Shown here: one piece after another, positions 45,067 through 56,170 of the stretch
Position numbering within the stretch: the stretch's first letter is position 1
Layout of the letters: every line of letters begins with the position of its first letter
Assembly: GCA_029582165.1 (NCBI GenBank)
Contig: CM055888.1
Location: 35,139,408 to 35,203,407 of the forward strand
DNA: 64,000 nucleotides
Reading direction: 5' to 3'
Source of the DNA: Portulaca oleracea
Lineage: Eukaryota > Streptophyta > Magnoliopsida > Caryophyllales > Portulacaceae
Notes under the pieces: generated by a model
What the model saw: only the letters and a program-made list of their open reading frames with translations
Told to the model about the DNA's origin: nothing
The model's database searches: none
Position numbers and translations under genes: made by a program

Positions 45067-45950
45067 TTATTTTCTAGGCAAGTCCGAAGGTGATTCCTGA
45101 ACTCTATTATCGAGTTCCCTCCCAGACCTAAAAGTAATTACCGCATTAAGGCCTCTAACCTGGTTCGGGTCACAAGAGGACGAACTAGAGGCTTGCCCAT
45201 TGGGGTTTGCCTCTGGTTGTTCAGGGAATGTACCCCTATCCCTATTTTTGAGCGAGACTCTCATTCAATTGTTTCATCATTTTTGCCGTATCACTCATGG
45301 AATCCTGAACCACTTTCAAACCAGACTCTAACTCCTTATACTTTCTATCCTCCTTGTCCTCACTTTGGTACCCCGGTGGAGGTCGGGTATGTGCAACTTG
45401 AGGATGAATGGTCTGCCCTCGAGGCGCTTGATAAGCCACCTGAGGGGGGTAGTCTAGGCTGGACTGGAGGTTGGTGAGGAGGAGGTGCGTTTCGTTGGAA
45501 ACCTCCTCCCTGATGCGTTAGTGGCCTCAAGACATTCTGATTGTCCGGCCCATAAGACAAGAAAGGGTGTTTTTGCACCTCGGGAAATTGGTAGGGCCAG
45601 TACTGATTGAACATAGCATTAACATTTTCCACATTGGAAGACACATGTTGCATATATAAAGGGCAGTTAGCATATACATGGTCTGGTCCCTGACACCAAG
45701 CACAAATCAAAGGAGATTGAGGGGTCGGAGAAATGGGTCGCTATAAAGAATTCACTTATGCACAAGGCTTAGTCTTAGAAGATGCAAGTTGCTGTTGGGC
45801 AAAGGTTTTTATCATGTTTTCTAAGGGTAGAGCTGGTCGCTCAAAGTCACCCTTGGTTCTTCCTCACCCATGCTAGGCGAGTCAACTAAAGGCACCTCTA
45901 ATCTGACCAATCTATTGGTTTCGGTAATGCGAACCCATCCTAAAGGTCGA
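45067..45950 (-). pseudogene. gag: Athila gag remnant: zinc knuckle and linker, core deleted
   Basis: Around 45,710 there is a CCHC knuckle CAWCQGPDHVYANC, then a Pro/Gln-rich stretch and, in other frames, a coiled-coil-like segment and the NAVITFRSGREL motif typical before Athila proteases. Upstream a short piece with MGEEEPRVTLSDQLYP resembles a gag start, but only about 370 bp separate the knuckle from the primer site. The gag core, usually several hundred codons, is missing. Confidence 0.75.
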
Positions 45951-46083
45951 CGCCCCTTCTCTCTTTTTGGCTTTTCTATTTTTCAATTTTTAGTGGTTTT
46001 AACTTAACTTTAATCTATCAAAGCAAATAACTATTTACACTATGCACAAACAAACCAATAACCTAATTTCCCAAATAACGCCA

Positions 46084-46101
46084 TCCTCGGCAACGGCGCC
46101 A
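46084..46101 (-). other. Primer binding site, tRNA-Asp type (Athila-34)
   Basis: Plus strand TCCTCGGCAACGGCGCCA, one mismatch from the tRNA-Asp end, one base from the LTR at 46103. Confidence 0.9.
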
Positions 46102-46102
46102 T

Positions 46103-47301
46103 TGTTCGGTTGAGTACTTTTTTGTGGTTTTAAGTAGGGTTGTCGGTCTCAGGGATGGGTGTCTGTTTTGTTAGGTTCTATGGCTTGTCAATAGTTTCCC
46201 AATGCAATAAGCAATAAATCAAGTAAATTAAGCAATTAAAACTATTCTAATCATGCATCATATCTAGACTAATCATCAACCAAAAGCGATCAAAGCACAT
46301 TCTAGAAAGCAATAAAGCATGAACAAGGCAATTAACACTAAAATCTATCAAATAACTTGATAATCAAAGCAACTGAAAACTAGAGATTATACCTTTGATG
46401 ATCTAAACTTCGCTTGAATCCTTCTACTTGAGCTTCCTCCCGAACAATTAAGAAAGCGTGAATTGGATTACTAAGGATCCTTAAATTCCCACTTTAGAGT
46501 GAAATTTGTGATCCTTAATCCTCCTCCTCACTAAAAGTTGGATTTGGTATTTTTGTGGCTAATCTAGAATAATCAAAGCAAGAAAGACTAATGAAAGCAT
46601 TAAAGAAGCAAGAGACAATGAATTAAACCTGAAAATGGAGTGATTGAAATTGATTACAAAGTAGCTTGAAGAACAAACTAAGGAAAACCTAGGAGAGAGA
46701 AAAGAGAATTCAACTTGAAAACATTAAAAGCTAATTAACAACAACTTAGAACTAGGTTAAAAGACTACTACTGGCTAAATTCGCAGCTGGGAGTATATAT
46801 AATAAGCCCAATTTGTTACACAACACGCATCACTTCAATCCCTAATTAAACGCAGAAAACAAGGTGACTCGGGCGAGTCACCCCCTGACTCGGGCTTCTT
46901 CAGCTGAACAGACAGGGGACTCGGGCGCGCCGTACATGTGACTCGGGCGAGTCAATGTTCTGGTTTCGCCCTATACTTAGCCAAATTTCTTGAGTTTTTG
47001 CGAGTGACCCTCAGAGGCTTGACTCGAATGAGTCAAGGGGCGACTCGGGCGAGTCAGCCTTCTGGCTTGCCTTCTCCTTGGTTCGATTGAAGTTGGCAAG
47101 TCTATTTCCTTCAAGGCTCTTATATGGTTGCTTATGCTTCCTCTCTTTGATGCATTTTGCTCCACTTTTAGCTCCATATTGGCTCAACCTCCCAATTTCC
47201 TATAAAACTAGAAAACCTCATAACTAACATACTATAAGAGGTTAGAACAGGTAAAAACTCCTTAATAAAGAGAAATATTCGGCTCGAAACGAGACCGAAC
47301 A
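46103..47301 (-). repeat. Athila-34 5' LTR (1199 bp)
   Basis: The minus strand starts TGTTCGGTCTCGTTTCGAGC and ends CAACCGAACA. The first 22 bases form an imperfect inverted repeat (TTCGG...CCGAA) also present in GagOnly-27. Confidence 0.9.
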
Positions 47302-47840
47302 AAAACCCTTTGGGCAAGTTAGGCAAAAGGAGAGATTGAGACTCACTAGTAAGGACTATGCCTTCTCCTATTCTATGGTCCCCATGCATCATCTCATCAA
47401 TCCACATCGAAACTGGGGGCTTGTACATCTCCAAGGTGCTCTCCAAAGCAGGACAGTGTCATCAAGAGTCTATGCCAAACCGGGGGCTTGTCATACATCA
47501 GCATACAATCAAGGCCATCCACATGATCATTCGAGAAACGCATCCTTCAGGCCTGTTGCCTCCATCATTGTTCCATGTTCCGTGGATCGAAACATTACTC
47601 ATCCTGAATTTTTCTGAAATTCCCCACAAGTGGACTCGATCCTTAGAAGGCATTGTCTTAAGGAGTCATGGTTTAAGGAAAGAATTGTCTTAGAAAATTA
47701 TTGTCCAAGGAAATCTTTGTCTAAATATAGAGTCGGGGTGTTGTCTGCATGCATTGCATGTATAGATGCATAAAAACATTATGTGTGTATCCGGTCTAGG
47801 CATAATAGGTTTGCATTGCATCTATAAATCGTGTCAGGAC
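47302..47840 (+). other. Tat-B 3' region, non-coding
   Basis: Contains two ACTGGGGGCTTGT / ACCGGGGGCTTGT motifs (about 47,412 and 47,478) that resemble the GGGGGCTC polypurine tract. No credible coding frame. Confidence 0.5.
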
Positions 47841-48106
47841 CTCATAGAGTCAGTTGTTGTGCATCAAGTCAGTTTGCCATGCATTGAGTCAATCTGTTGT
47901 GCATTGAGTCAGTCTGTCATGCATTGAGCCGGTCTGTTGTGCATTGAGTCAGTCTGTCATGCATCAAGTCAGTCTGTCATGCATTGAGTTAGTATGTTGT
48001 GCATTGAGTTAGTCTGTCATGCATCAAGTCAGTCTGTTGTGTATCGAGTTAGTTTATCGTATATCGAGTCAGTTTGTCGTACATAAAGTCGATAGTCGTA
48101 CATAAA
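47841..48106 (+). repeat. 20-bp minisatellite in Tat-B (about 13 units)
   Basis: The consensus is GCATTGAGTCAGTCTGTYRT, in perfect 20-bp register from 47841 to about 48080, then decaying. Spacing is uniform with no spacers. Confidence 0.9.
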
Positions 48107-48429
48107 TGCATGAGTGCATGAATGCTTGTGTCAAAAACAAAAAAAAAATTGCATTGTTTGTGCAAGAGTTTAGTAGACTAGTTGCATGCATACTCGCATA
48201 TCTGAAAATAAGAAAAAAGAGAAGAAGAAGAAGCAAGGAAGTGCTACATCGTTGCTCCAAAACGCAACACTAGGGGCTGTTCAAGCCCAATCAGACAGGA
48301 CAACATGGTTTCCAATCACTGAGAGCAATATTAGAGCAATCTCTAATCACACTCTAGATGACTTCTATCCATCATCCGAAGCTCATCCTCATGACGATCT
48401 TCCAGTCTGCCAGGGACGCCACTGACACA
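48107..48429 (+). other. Tat-B 3' region, nothing recognised
   Basis: An A-rich patch (48,200-48,235) and unique-looking sequence. No conserved frame. Confidence 0.4.
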
Positions 48430-48860
48430 ATCATCCGCATCGGGAAAATTTAAACTGCCTCGGGAAAAGCCGTTGTGCATCATCAACATCGGGAAAATCC
48501 CATCAACCTCGGGAAAATCCGTTGGACATCACCAACATCGGGAAAATCTAATCTGCCTCGGGAAAATCCGTTGGGCACCATCATCAACATCGGGAAAATT
48601 CGATCTGCCTCGGGAAAATCCGTTGGCCACCATCAACATCGGGAAAATCCGAACTGCCTCGGGAAAAGTCGTTGGGCATCATCAACATTGGAAAAATTCG
48701 ATCTGCCTCGGGAAAATCCTTCGGGCACCACCATCAACATCGAGAAAATCCGATGCGCCACGGGAAGATCTGTTGGCCATCATCAACAGCATTGGGAAAA
48801 TCCAATTTGCCTCGGGAAAATCCGCAGGGCATCGTCATCAATCTGCCAAACAGGTAATTC
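48430..48860 (+). repeat. ~50-bp tandem repeats (CATCGGGAAAATC type), about 8 units
   Basis: Each unit pairs CATCAACATCGGGAAAATC with TGCCTCGGGAAAATCCGTTG and GGCAYCAT; lengths vary from 49 to 55 bp. Two overlapping frames remain open because of the repeats, not because of coding. Confidence 0.85.
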
Positions 48861-49699
48861 TCTGTATCTCCAACCATTGTTCAAAATAATCTGACATTAT
48901 GCTTTGGTTTCTGTACAGGGGACCATCATCCACACCGGGAAAACTGGGACATCATCATCCAGCTACCGCATAGAAGGTCGTTGTCATCATCATCACCCAC
49001 GGCCATCGGCAGAGTTTCGATGCAATCCCAATCCTGAGCCACCGGCAGCGCGCCTAGTGAAGTCTCAATCTCCGAGCCATCGGCATCGTGCCCGATGAAG
49101 TCTCGACCCCCAAGACCATCAGCATCGCGTCTGCTGAAGTCCTTCGGCATCAAAAATGCCAACAATCATCAACACCGACACCGGGAAACACTGGAATCCG
49201 ATCCGCCTAGGGAAATTCCGTCGGGCACCACCATCAACATCAGGAAAATCCGATGCGCCACGGGAAGATCTGTTGGCCATCATCAACTGCTTTGGGAAAA
49301 TCCAATTTGCCTCGGGAAAATTCGTAGGGCATCGTCATCAATCTGCCAAACAGGTAATTCTCTGTATCTTTAACCATTGTTCAAAATAATCTGACATTAT
49401 GCTTTGGTTTCTGTGCAGGGGACCATCATCGACACCGGGAAAACTGGGACATCATCATCCAGCTACCGCATAAAAGGTCGTTGTCATCATCATCACCCAC
49501 GGCCATCGGCAGAGTTTCGATGCAATCCCAATCCTGAGCCACCGGCAGCGCGCCTAGTGAAGTCTCAATCTCCGAGCCATCGGCATCGTGCCCGATGAAG
49601 TCTCGACCCCCAAGACCATCAGCATCGCGTCTGCTGAAGTCCTTCGGCATCAAAAATGCCAACAATCATCAACACCGACACCGGGAAAGACTGGAACCG
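48700..49699 (+). repeat. 500-bp tandem duplication
   Basis: Landmarks recur exactly 500 bp apart: TCGGGCACCACCATCAAC at 48721 and 49221, GCCAAACAGGTAATTCTCTG at 48845 and 49345, CAGGGGACCATCATC near 48917 and 49417. The first copy takes in the end of the ~50-bp array. Confidence 0.9.
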
Positions 49700-49892
49700 A
49701 CACCGAAAAAGACTGGAACCGACACCGGGAAAGACTGGAGCCGACACCGGGAAAGACTAGAACCGACACCGGGAAACACTGGACACCGGGAAACACTGGA
49801 ATCGACACCGGGAAAGACTGGAACCGACACCGGGAAAGACTGGAAGTGATACCGGGAAAGACTGGAGCCGACACCGGGAAAGACTCATCATG
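49672..49892 (+). repeat. 21-bp minisatellite (CCGACACCGGGAAAGACTGGA), about 10 units
   Basis: A regular 21-bp array with one shortened unit near 49,780. It seems to grow from the single copy at the end of each 500-bp unit. Confidence 0.9.
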
Positions 49893-50121
49893 TCCAATAA
49901 CAAGTAAGGCGTCATTCTTGCCTGAGATCAACAACGACTCATCAACAGTCAGGTACAACATTATTCTTGCTCGAGATCATCTCAAAGGAGGCACATGCCA
50001 TCCACAACTGTGATACAAGACTCAGCTTCCAAGTATCACTTCAGGCTTTGCAATTCAAAGTCATATCTTCAGACTACTTTGACCTTCGTGCTATTCGGAC
50101 TTGATCAAAATGGGGGCTCTC
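49893..50121 (+). promoter_or_regulatory. Tat-B 3' end with polypurine tract
   Basis: The last bases before the LTR are TCAAAATGGGGGCTCTC (50105-50121), the likely plus-strand primer. The preceding 200 bp show no other feature. Confidence 0.7.
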
Positions 50122-51082
50122 TGTAGACACCGGATTTTGTACCTGGACAAGTGTACAAATCAAGCATAACAAGAAAAGAGGCTAGCATAAAAGAAAATCA
50201 AAAGGGCCTTCCTCAATCAAAAGCTACCGGGTCAACCCACCACAAAAAGCCTTCATTTTCCACCCATTCCACATACATATGCCACCATTTCAAATCCCAT
50301 TTTTTCCACAAGTCTTGTTGGCCCTTTTTCTTTTGAAGAGAGTAAAGTACACATCATAAGGTTTCCAACTCCTTTTGAATTGCCTCAATCATAGTCCGGA
50401 TGAAAGAGTTATTGTCGTTCGAAGTTACACTTAGCCAGTTTTAAAACCCAGGCGGGTTTTAACATTTTCCAAGTCTAGAAATCTGGCCCAGCAAACAAGT
50501 GCCTGGGTTTTGAGATCAGCAAGATGTGTCGTTTTGAGCAGCCACGTCAGCAATCCGTGGGAAGAGTAAATAAAACCCGCCTGGGTTTTAATTCGTTCTG
50601 GCGCCAAAATTTTTCTTCCCATACAATCCCATGATCATAGCACACGTGGGTTGACCCCCATTGATCCCATAAAACCCGCCTGGGTTTTGACACGAGATGA
50701 CTTGATTTTTTGGGAATGTCCCCTCCATTTTCCCTACAAACTTCTCACTCTCTTACCTATAAATACCTCCTCCATTTCACCTTCACCTCATCAACTATTC
50801 TCATCAACTACCATCATCAATCACCCTCACTCTACCAAAATTTCCACTAACTATTCTCACCATCTATCACAACTATACTCAAAATCTCTCAAAATTCCAT
50901 TACCCATACCTTCTCTTATTCTCCCATAATCATTCTTGTCACATCATTATCCTTACATCATCCTTCTAAATCATTAGCATACTACCATCCAAGCCGTAAG
51001 TCAAGGTCAAGTCAAGGTGTCAATTTCCATCTCATCCATCACCTTTAAATAAGGTTCATTTATCATTGTAATTATCATCATG
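50122..51082 (+). repeat. Tat-B 3' LTR, first part
   Basis: From TGTAGACACCGGATTTTGTA it follows the 5' LTR to ATTATCATCATG, where Tandem-51 is inserted. TCATG at 51078-51082 is one copy of the target duplication. Confidence 0.9.
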
Positions 51083-52774
51083 TGTTTAGACCCGATTTCG
51101 TGTCTAAATATCGCCTAAATCCTTAGGCTTTTGACTTGTTTCGTAGTTTGATTTAATAACTTTTAATGCGTTTTAGTTACTTTTGTAGTTTCCGAAGGGT
51201 TTCACTCAAAACGAATCTAAATGGGCCAATTTTGCACCAATCTTGGGAACCGCGAGATTTCCTAAGATTCCCTGAGCCTTGGTCATGTCAAAGGCAGAGG
51301 ATTAGAAGGGCCGGCCATGTCGAAAGGCAGCGGAAGCTGAGGGAACGGCTGAAGAGTACCCTGGAAGGAATTGTGGCCGAGAGAGACCGTGGTCACGGTC
51401 AGAGAGACCGTGGCCAAGGTATGATGGAGCCAAGACCAAAGTGAAGAGGCCTTGCACCCGAACTAGACCGTGGTCACGGTAGGATCTTCGCCATGCCTAA
51501 AGAAGAAGCTGACCGAACTAGACCGTGGTCACGGCCTCCCAAAACCGTAGCCACGGCGGTGCGAAGGAGCGAAAAGTTGTTAGCCCTCATCGCCTAGACC
51601 GTGACCACGGTGCATAGGGACCGTGCCCACGGCGGTGCAAAGCGAAGAGAAGAAATCACCTACCTTACGCAGGACCGTGCCCACGGTCCCCTGCGGGCCA
51701 GTTTTGTCTGTTGTGTAAAATGATGAGTTTTGAGTAACAACCTTGATTACTATTTAATGTATTTAGGTCATTTTAGCAAGGGGAGAGATTAGACAGCAGG
51801 TTTACCTATCTTTTATGATACTTTAGCACTCTTTATCACATTTTTAAAGTCTTAGATTAGAGGGATTAAGGAAGATCTTTGCTGAGATTATTAGTTCTTG
51901 TATTGGATTCTTTTGATTATTATTAGAAGTTTGAGGATTATTTTCGACTTTGGAGCATTGGAGCTTTATTATTCTGAAGTTTTCTCCCTTGTCATCACAA
52001 TCAATGAGCATTTCTTAACCTTTCTCTCTCTAATTTATTGCTTATTTACTAATCTCTGTTTTGTTATTATTGATATTGTTGGTGTTATTGAATGATTATT
52101 GTCATCTTGTTTACTCTTTTAAGCATGAATGAAGTTGTTGATGTTATTAACATGATAGTTAGGATGTTTAGTGGCTAGAACCTTATTGGGTTAGGGAGAT
52201 ATTAAGGGTGTGAATGGGTAATTAGGTTTGGGTTAGCAATTTTAGTGAGTAACTAGTTAGGAAATCAACTTCCTAATCTTATCCTTCTCTCAAGTGGGAT
52301 GTATTTAGGTGCGAAAGCATCCCGAATACATCCAGTGCTTGTTGGAAGGTAGGAATTAGGATAGTTAGTATTCTAGTTCGCGAAAGCGAATAGAAACATA
52401 CTAGGAAATTCCGTTCTTTTGACCTTCCCGGGTCCGTCTATGGATTTCGGGGAAGTTAATTCGGACTATCCTTGAAAGAGGAAGTCCGGTGGGTTTTTTT
52501 TTTCTCTAACGGAATTACCATTTGATCTCTCTTTCTCGTTACTCTCTTGTTGCGAAACCCAATTCCTCATTTCCGTTTGCATCCCGAAAGTCTCCCGACA
52601 CCCATTGTTTTACCTTTTTGACTGAACATAGCGTGTTTGTGTTGTTTTCACCCTAAGGTCTTTCATCCTTTCATGATCATAAACCATACTTAAAGTCAAC
52701 TAGTTGCAGCTAAGGCCCCTAGCTCCCTGTGGAAGAACGATAAAACTGTGGTCTTACAAACCACTCCACTAACA
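51083..52774 (+). repeat. Tandem-51 LTR 1 (1692 bp)
   Basis: It starts TGTTTAGACCCGATTTCGTG and ends CCACTCCACTAACA. Compared with LTRs 2 and 3 it lacks one 21-bp motif unit near 51,480. Confidence 0.9.
51386..51686 (+). promoter_or_regulatory. Tandem-51 U3: ACCGTGGTCACGGT near-palindromes
   Basis: Eight copies: 51386, 51407, 51467, 51522, 51544, 51598, 51620 and 51673 (each 14 bp). The outer ACCGTG / CACGGT is best kept and the centre varies. LTR 2 (about 56,454-56,783) and LTR 3 (about 61,548-61,872) have the same arrays with one extra unit each. A TATA box is not obvious; TATTTAA at about 51,748 is the best candidate. Confidence 0.6.
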
Positions 52775-52777
52775 AAA

Positions 52778-52791
52778 TGGTGTCGTTGACC
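52778..52791 (+). other. Primer-site remnant, copy 1
   Basis: TGGTGTCGTTGACC here and TGGCGCCGTCGACC in copy 2 (57878) begin like the tRNA-Asp site TGGCGCCGT but diverge after 9-10 bases, where the interior deletion seems to begin. Confidence 0.6.
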
Positions 52792-52808
52792 ATCCCGTAC
52801 TTGAATTC

Positions 52809-53936
52809 ATGAGTTCACTTCAAGTCTTTAGTGATGGGTACCCTGAGGCCATTTTCAACTATAGAGTGGGTGATAGGGAGCTAGAATGTTCTGTTCAAGA
52901 ATTTTGCCAAGCTTTGGGATTACCAGAGGATGTGGTACACTTCTGGGAGTGTGAGGAGTTCGATGAACAAGAAGCGTGGAAGCGGTTAACTTGTTGGAGA
53001 AGAGCACCTATTGACTCCGAAGAAGGTCAGGCGAAGTTCTACTACCCTAAGGAATCTCGAGCACAAGATTTTTGTAATCCTACTGTCCGGTTATTCCATT
53101 TCGTGATTGCTAATTCAGTGTTTGCGCGAGATGAGGAACGATCACATGTTCGTCCGGACGATCTCTTCATAATTTATAATACTTTGAAGGGGCAACGAGT
53201 GAACTTAGGCTCTTGCATCCTACATTGGTTAGGGGAGATGAGTATAACTGATAACTTCACCAACCTAGGATTGGGCCATATAATATGTCACTTCCTCCGG
53301 AAGCTAGGGTTTGGTGATTACTTTGGATAATGGAAGTCGCGCTATGTCCCTATCCCCATTGATAAGGGGTTGTTGATCGAAACGGAGATAATTTCTGAGC
53401 GTCATTCACGCACCGTCTACCATCATGGTTATGGCGATAGGAAAATCAGCATTCCTCTCGACCCCACTCATGCCGAAGAATGGCTCGATATTGCAAATAC
53501 TGAAAATTGGTCGTGCGGACAATTTTATTGTTGGCCGAGGATAATTGGCGGTGCACCTATCCCCATTTCTAGTTTATTGCAAGAGTTTGAGGAGAACACC
53601 CATAAGAAGATGCCAGAGAGCTCGGCACAGCATGGCGATCTGAACCAAATCACTTCTGAAATCAAAGGCTTGAGTATCGAGATTCGTGAGTAGAACAAAC
53701 TTCTCCATTCCCAGGTGAAGTTGCTCGAGGATCAACAAAAGCAGCTTGTGAACATCCAACGACACCTGCAGCACCACGAAGAATACCTCCGCCAACAAAA
53801 CCGCTTCATGCGTGATTGGAGTTTCCATCATTATGCTGTTGAGGGCCATTTCCCAGCATCTACTGACTATGTGAATCCCTATTACCCATCCTTCTTTCCA
53901 CCACAACCCCGTCCTCCGCCAGGAAGGTCCGCTTGA
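52809..53936 (+). pseudogene. Truncated ATHILA-family ORF, copy 1
   Basis: The frame from ATG 52809 to TGA 53936 is 376 codons with two stops: TAA 53328-53330 (TTA in copy 2) and TAG 53691-53693 (CAG in copy 2). It has CSVQEFCQALGLPEDVV, LTCWRR, SRAQDFCNPTVRLFHFVI, NSVFARDEERSHVR, then HPT/HGYGDRK-type sequence and a Gln-rich coiled-coil tail with HHEEYLRQQNRFMRDW. It matches the second two thirds of the ORF at 39616-37740. The codons before the ATG (L-E-F) also match that ORF, so the start is the point where a deletion joined the primer site to mid-ORF. It is the element's only gene. Confidence 0.8.
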
Positions 53937-56170
53937 GGACCGTTTGTAAGCACCCCACCCCCACCCGACCTTTATTATTGTCTATTTACTTTATTTTGTG
54001 AAGTATAAGTGTGGGGGAGTGCTTCTTCGGGGTTTTGGAGTTGCGATGTCTGGTGGTTTTGGGTTGTTGGTCTCTCGATTTCTTTTGGCATGAGCTCACA
54101 TATTTTGGGGATTGTTCGGCTAGGTTGCTTGGGTTTTTCCTTGCCTTGTTTATCATTCATTTTTGTTGGGTTGTTGGATGGTTGTCTTAGGGTTGTTTGT
54201 TGTTTTGGTGGGTTGGACTGTTGTTTAAGCATCTCTCGTTTGTATTTTGGGTCATGGATGGATGTAACCGACTGTTATTTGGGATGAATGCAACGAATTA
54301 GTTGTTTCGGCTAGTATATTTCAAGTTTCACCCTTATTTCCCACCTCAATGAGGGAGATTCGGGGATAAGGTAAGTCACTGGCAATGTATATATTGTTCA
54401 TATTTTCAGTTTTTCATCTTTTCAATTTCTTTTCATAATCTCTTAAGTTAGTTTTTCCTTTCTTTTGCTTTAGGTCTCGAATGTCAATTCTATAATTGAA
54501 AAGTCGTCTCTTACTCTAACGTTAATCTGACTCTCTTGAATGACGATTTCGGATCGCTATTTTCAATGCTTATGAAGAGGTTGGGGTAATATCTTTCCAC
54601 CTTACTCTTTTTTTTTTTATGTGAATCCTTATCATGATCCGTCGCATACTTGGTTTTCTCTTGGGTGGCGAATCTCTATGAGTGTCTGTGTTGGGATTTC
54701 ATTTGCTGTTGGAGCCGTGTGGGCTCGGTTCGCCACCATTTTCTACCTGCTAGTTGTTTTTGTTTGTTTGTGTCTTGTAGGTTCTCTACCCTTTTTCATG
54801 TGACACCTTCCCACGATGAGGACATTGTGGAGTTTTAAGTGTGGGGGGGGGGGGAGATATTCTGTTTCAAGGGTAGATCACCTAGTCATTTTATTCTTTG
54901 TTTCCTAGTTTTTGCTTAAAATTTAAAATTTTTGTGTGAAAATGGAGAAAAAAGGGAGTGAAAACCTTTTGGTTTTTCCTTTCGTTTTTTTTTTTTGTTT
55001 TGCTTTGTTTCCTAGATCTCGTTATCGAAGTTGAGAAGCCGTTCATAAACTTCTTTCTAAAAGTAATCGGTTGGAGCATTTTTTTCGACCCTAACTCGGG
55101 TTCTAGTCGAGACTTACCCTTAATAGACTCCCTTCACTAAGTGTCTTGTGAGACTCCAGTTCCTTTCTCGTTTTGTTGGGAACCAGGAGATTCTAAGGGC
55201 TTGTGTCTGAGTTTGTTTTTGTTTCTCGTTTAGCAAAAGCAAAAAGTGCAAAAAGAAAAGAAAAGAAGGAAAAAGAAAATAAAGAAAGAAGAAAGCTTTC
55301 ATACGACATAATAACCTGAATAAGTGGAGCGTGTCGCTGAAGACATTAACCACCATACACTTAGCCAACCTACACGGGCCCGGTATTCGTGATACGGCAC
55401 TGGATACCCCTTAACCCTCCTCCTATATCGCTTTGCGATGGAGAGGCGTATGGAAAAGACCGTGTTGGGAGGGTATACCCCTTATATGGGTCGTCCAATT
55501 CCCGAAAGTAAGGCTAATACCGACTTTTAAAAACCAAAAAGAAAGCAAAAAAAAGAAAAAAAAAAGAAGAAAGAAAAGAAATGTTTTGCTTCTAAAAAGA
55601 GAGCGGGGCCTCCCCTAGCATCACCTAAGGCCCTCACCAAGCCAAGGGCGACCAAATGCGAGGGAGGGCAACACTCCTCTCGTTTGTTTCGTTGTTTTCA
55701 AATTCGGACGCGAGTTTTTAAAGTCTTTTGGTTCCCGTTAAACCCTTGTTGTGCTTTTGCTGTGGAGTTTAAGCATTCTGAGGTGTAGGGAGTCAAAAAT
55801 CTTCAAGATCGACCTTTTTTCTGAGTTTGGTGTTTTTGAGATGCTCCTAACGGTTACTTTGGGAGGTTTAATCGCGTTTTCCTAGTTTGGATTGTGAGAT
55901 CTTGTGAATCAAAGCCCTTGTTTTTCGTTCTTTTTGTCTTCTTCGGTTTTGTTTTCACTTTCCCTCTCTCCTTCCTCTTTGGCTTTTGTGGGTACAGCCG
56001 CTACAAACCCTCACGAGTCCATCTCCTCCACCCGGGCTGCCGGGGGGTTCAAACGGCTTGGTGCATACGTTAAATGCACTCGTTTCTCTCCCATGACAGA
56101 GGAGTTTGTGTTAGTTAGTTTTGTTTTGTTTTGTTTTGCTCGGGACGAGCAAAGGTTTAAGTGTGGGGGG
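53937..56170 (+). other. 3' non-coding module, copy 1
   Basis: The plus-strand version of the module at 35503-37739. Purine tracts of the type AAGTGTGGGGG occur at about 54,007-54,020, 54,836-54,855 (after GAGGACATTGTGGAG) and next to the LTR at 56,158-56,170. It includes TTGGAGCCGTGTGGGCTCGG (54,703) and GGGTAGATCACCTAG (54,872). Confidence 0.65.
56135..56170 (+). promoter_or_regulatory. Hairpin plus polypurine tract, copy 1
   Basis: A perfect 8-bp stem TTTGCTCG / CGAGCAAA with loop GGA (56135-56153) is followed by GTTTAAGTGTGGGGGG, the likely plus-strand primer of LTR 2. Confidence 0.7.

Larger units (their letters stand above)
34443..47301 (-). mobile_element. Athila-34: pol-bearing Athila element with deleted gag
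   Basis: LTRs 34443-35502 and 46103-47301, tRNA-Asp primer site, gag scraps, protease, RT, RNase H, integrase, an ATHILA-family ORF and a 3' module. Flanks AAAAT (34438-34442) and AAAAC (47302-47306) are a likely 5-bp target duplication with one change. Joined without the element, the flanks match the sequence near 33,675 (GAAAACCC then GGTTAGGCAAAAGGAGAG), confirming the host is Tat-B. Confidence 0.9.

Noticed and set aside
47841..48106. Regular 20-bp repeats resembling a CRISPR array
   Set aside because: There are no spacers; units are contiguous and degenerate, and the setting is a plant retrotransposon. It is a minisatellite.
48473..48894. Two overlapping frames of about 138 codons
   Set aside because: Both are produced by the ~50-bp tandem repeat, with unit lengths that cycle through frames; no protein family is recognisable.
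49588..50013. 141-codon frame with TGKDWNRHRE repeats
   Set aside because: It is open only because the 21-bp minisatellite is a multiple of three; no start context or homology supports coding.
54009..54287. Hydrophobic Trp/Cys-rich frame, also present near 59136-59405
   Set aside because: The second copy has an indel that shifts the frame, and the inverted modules in the other elements do not keep it. Probably chance in T/G-rich non-coding sequence.
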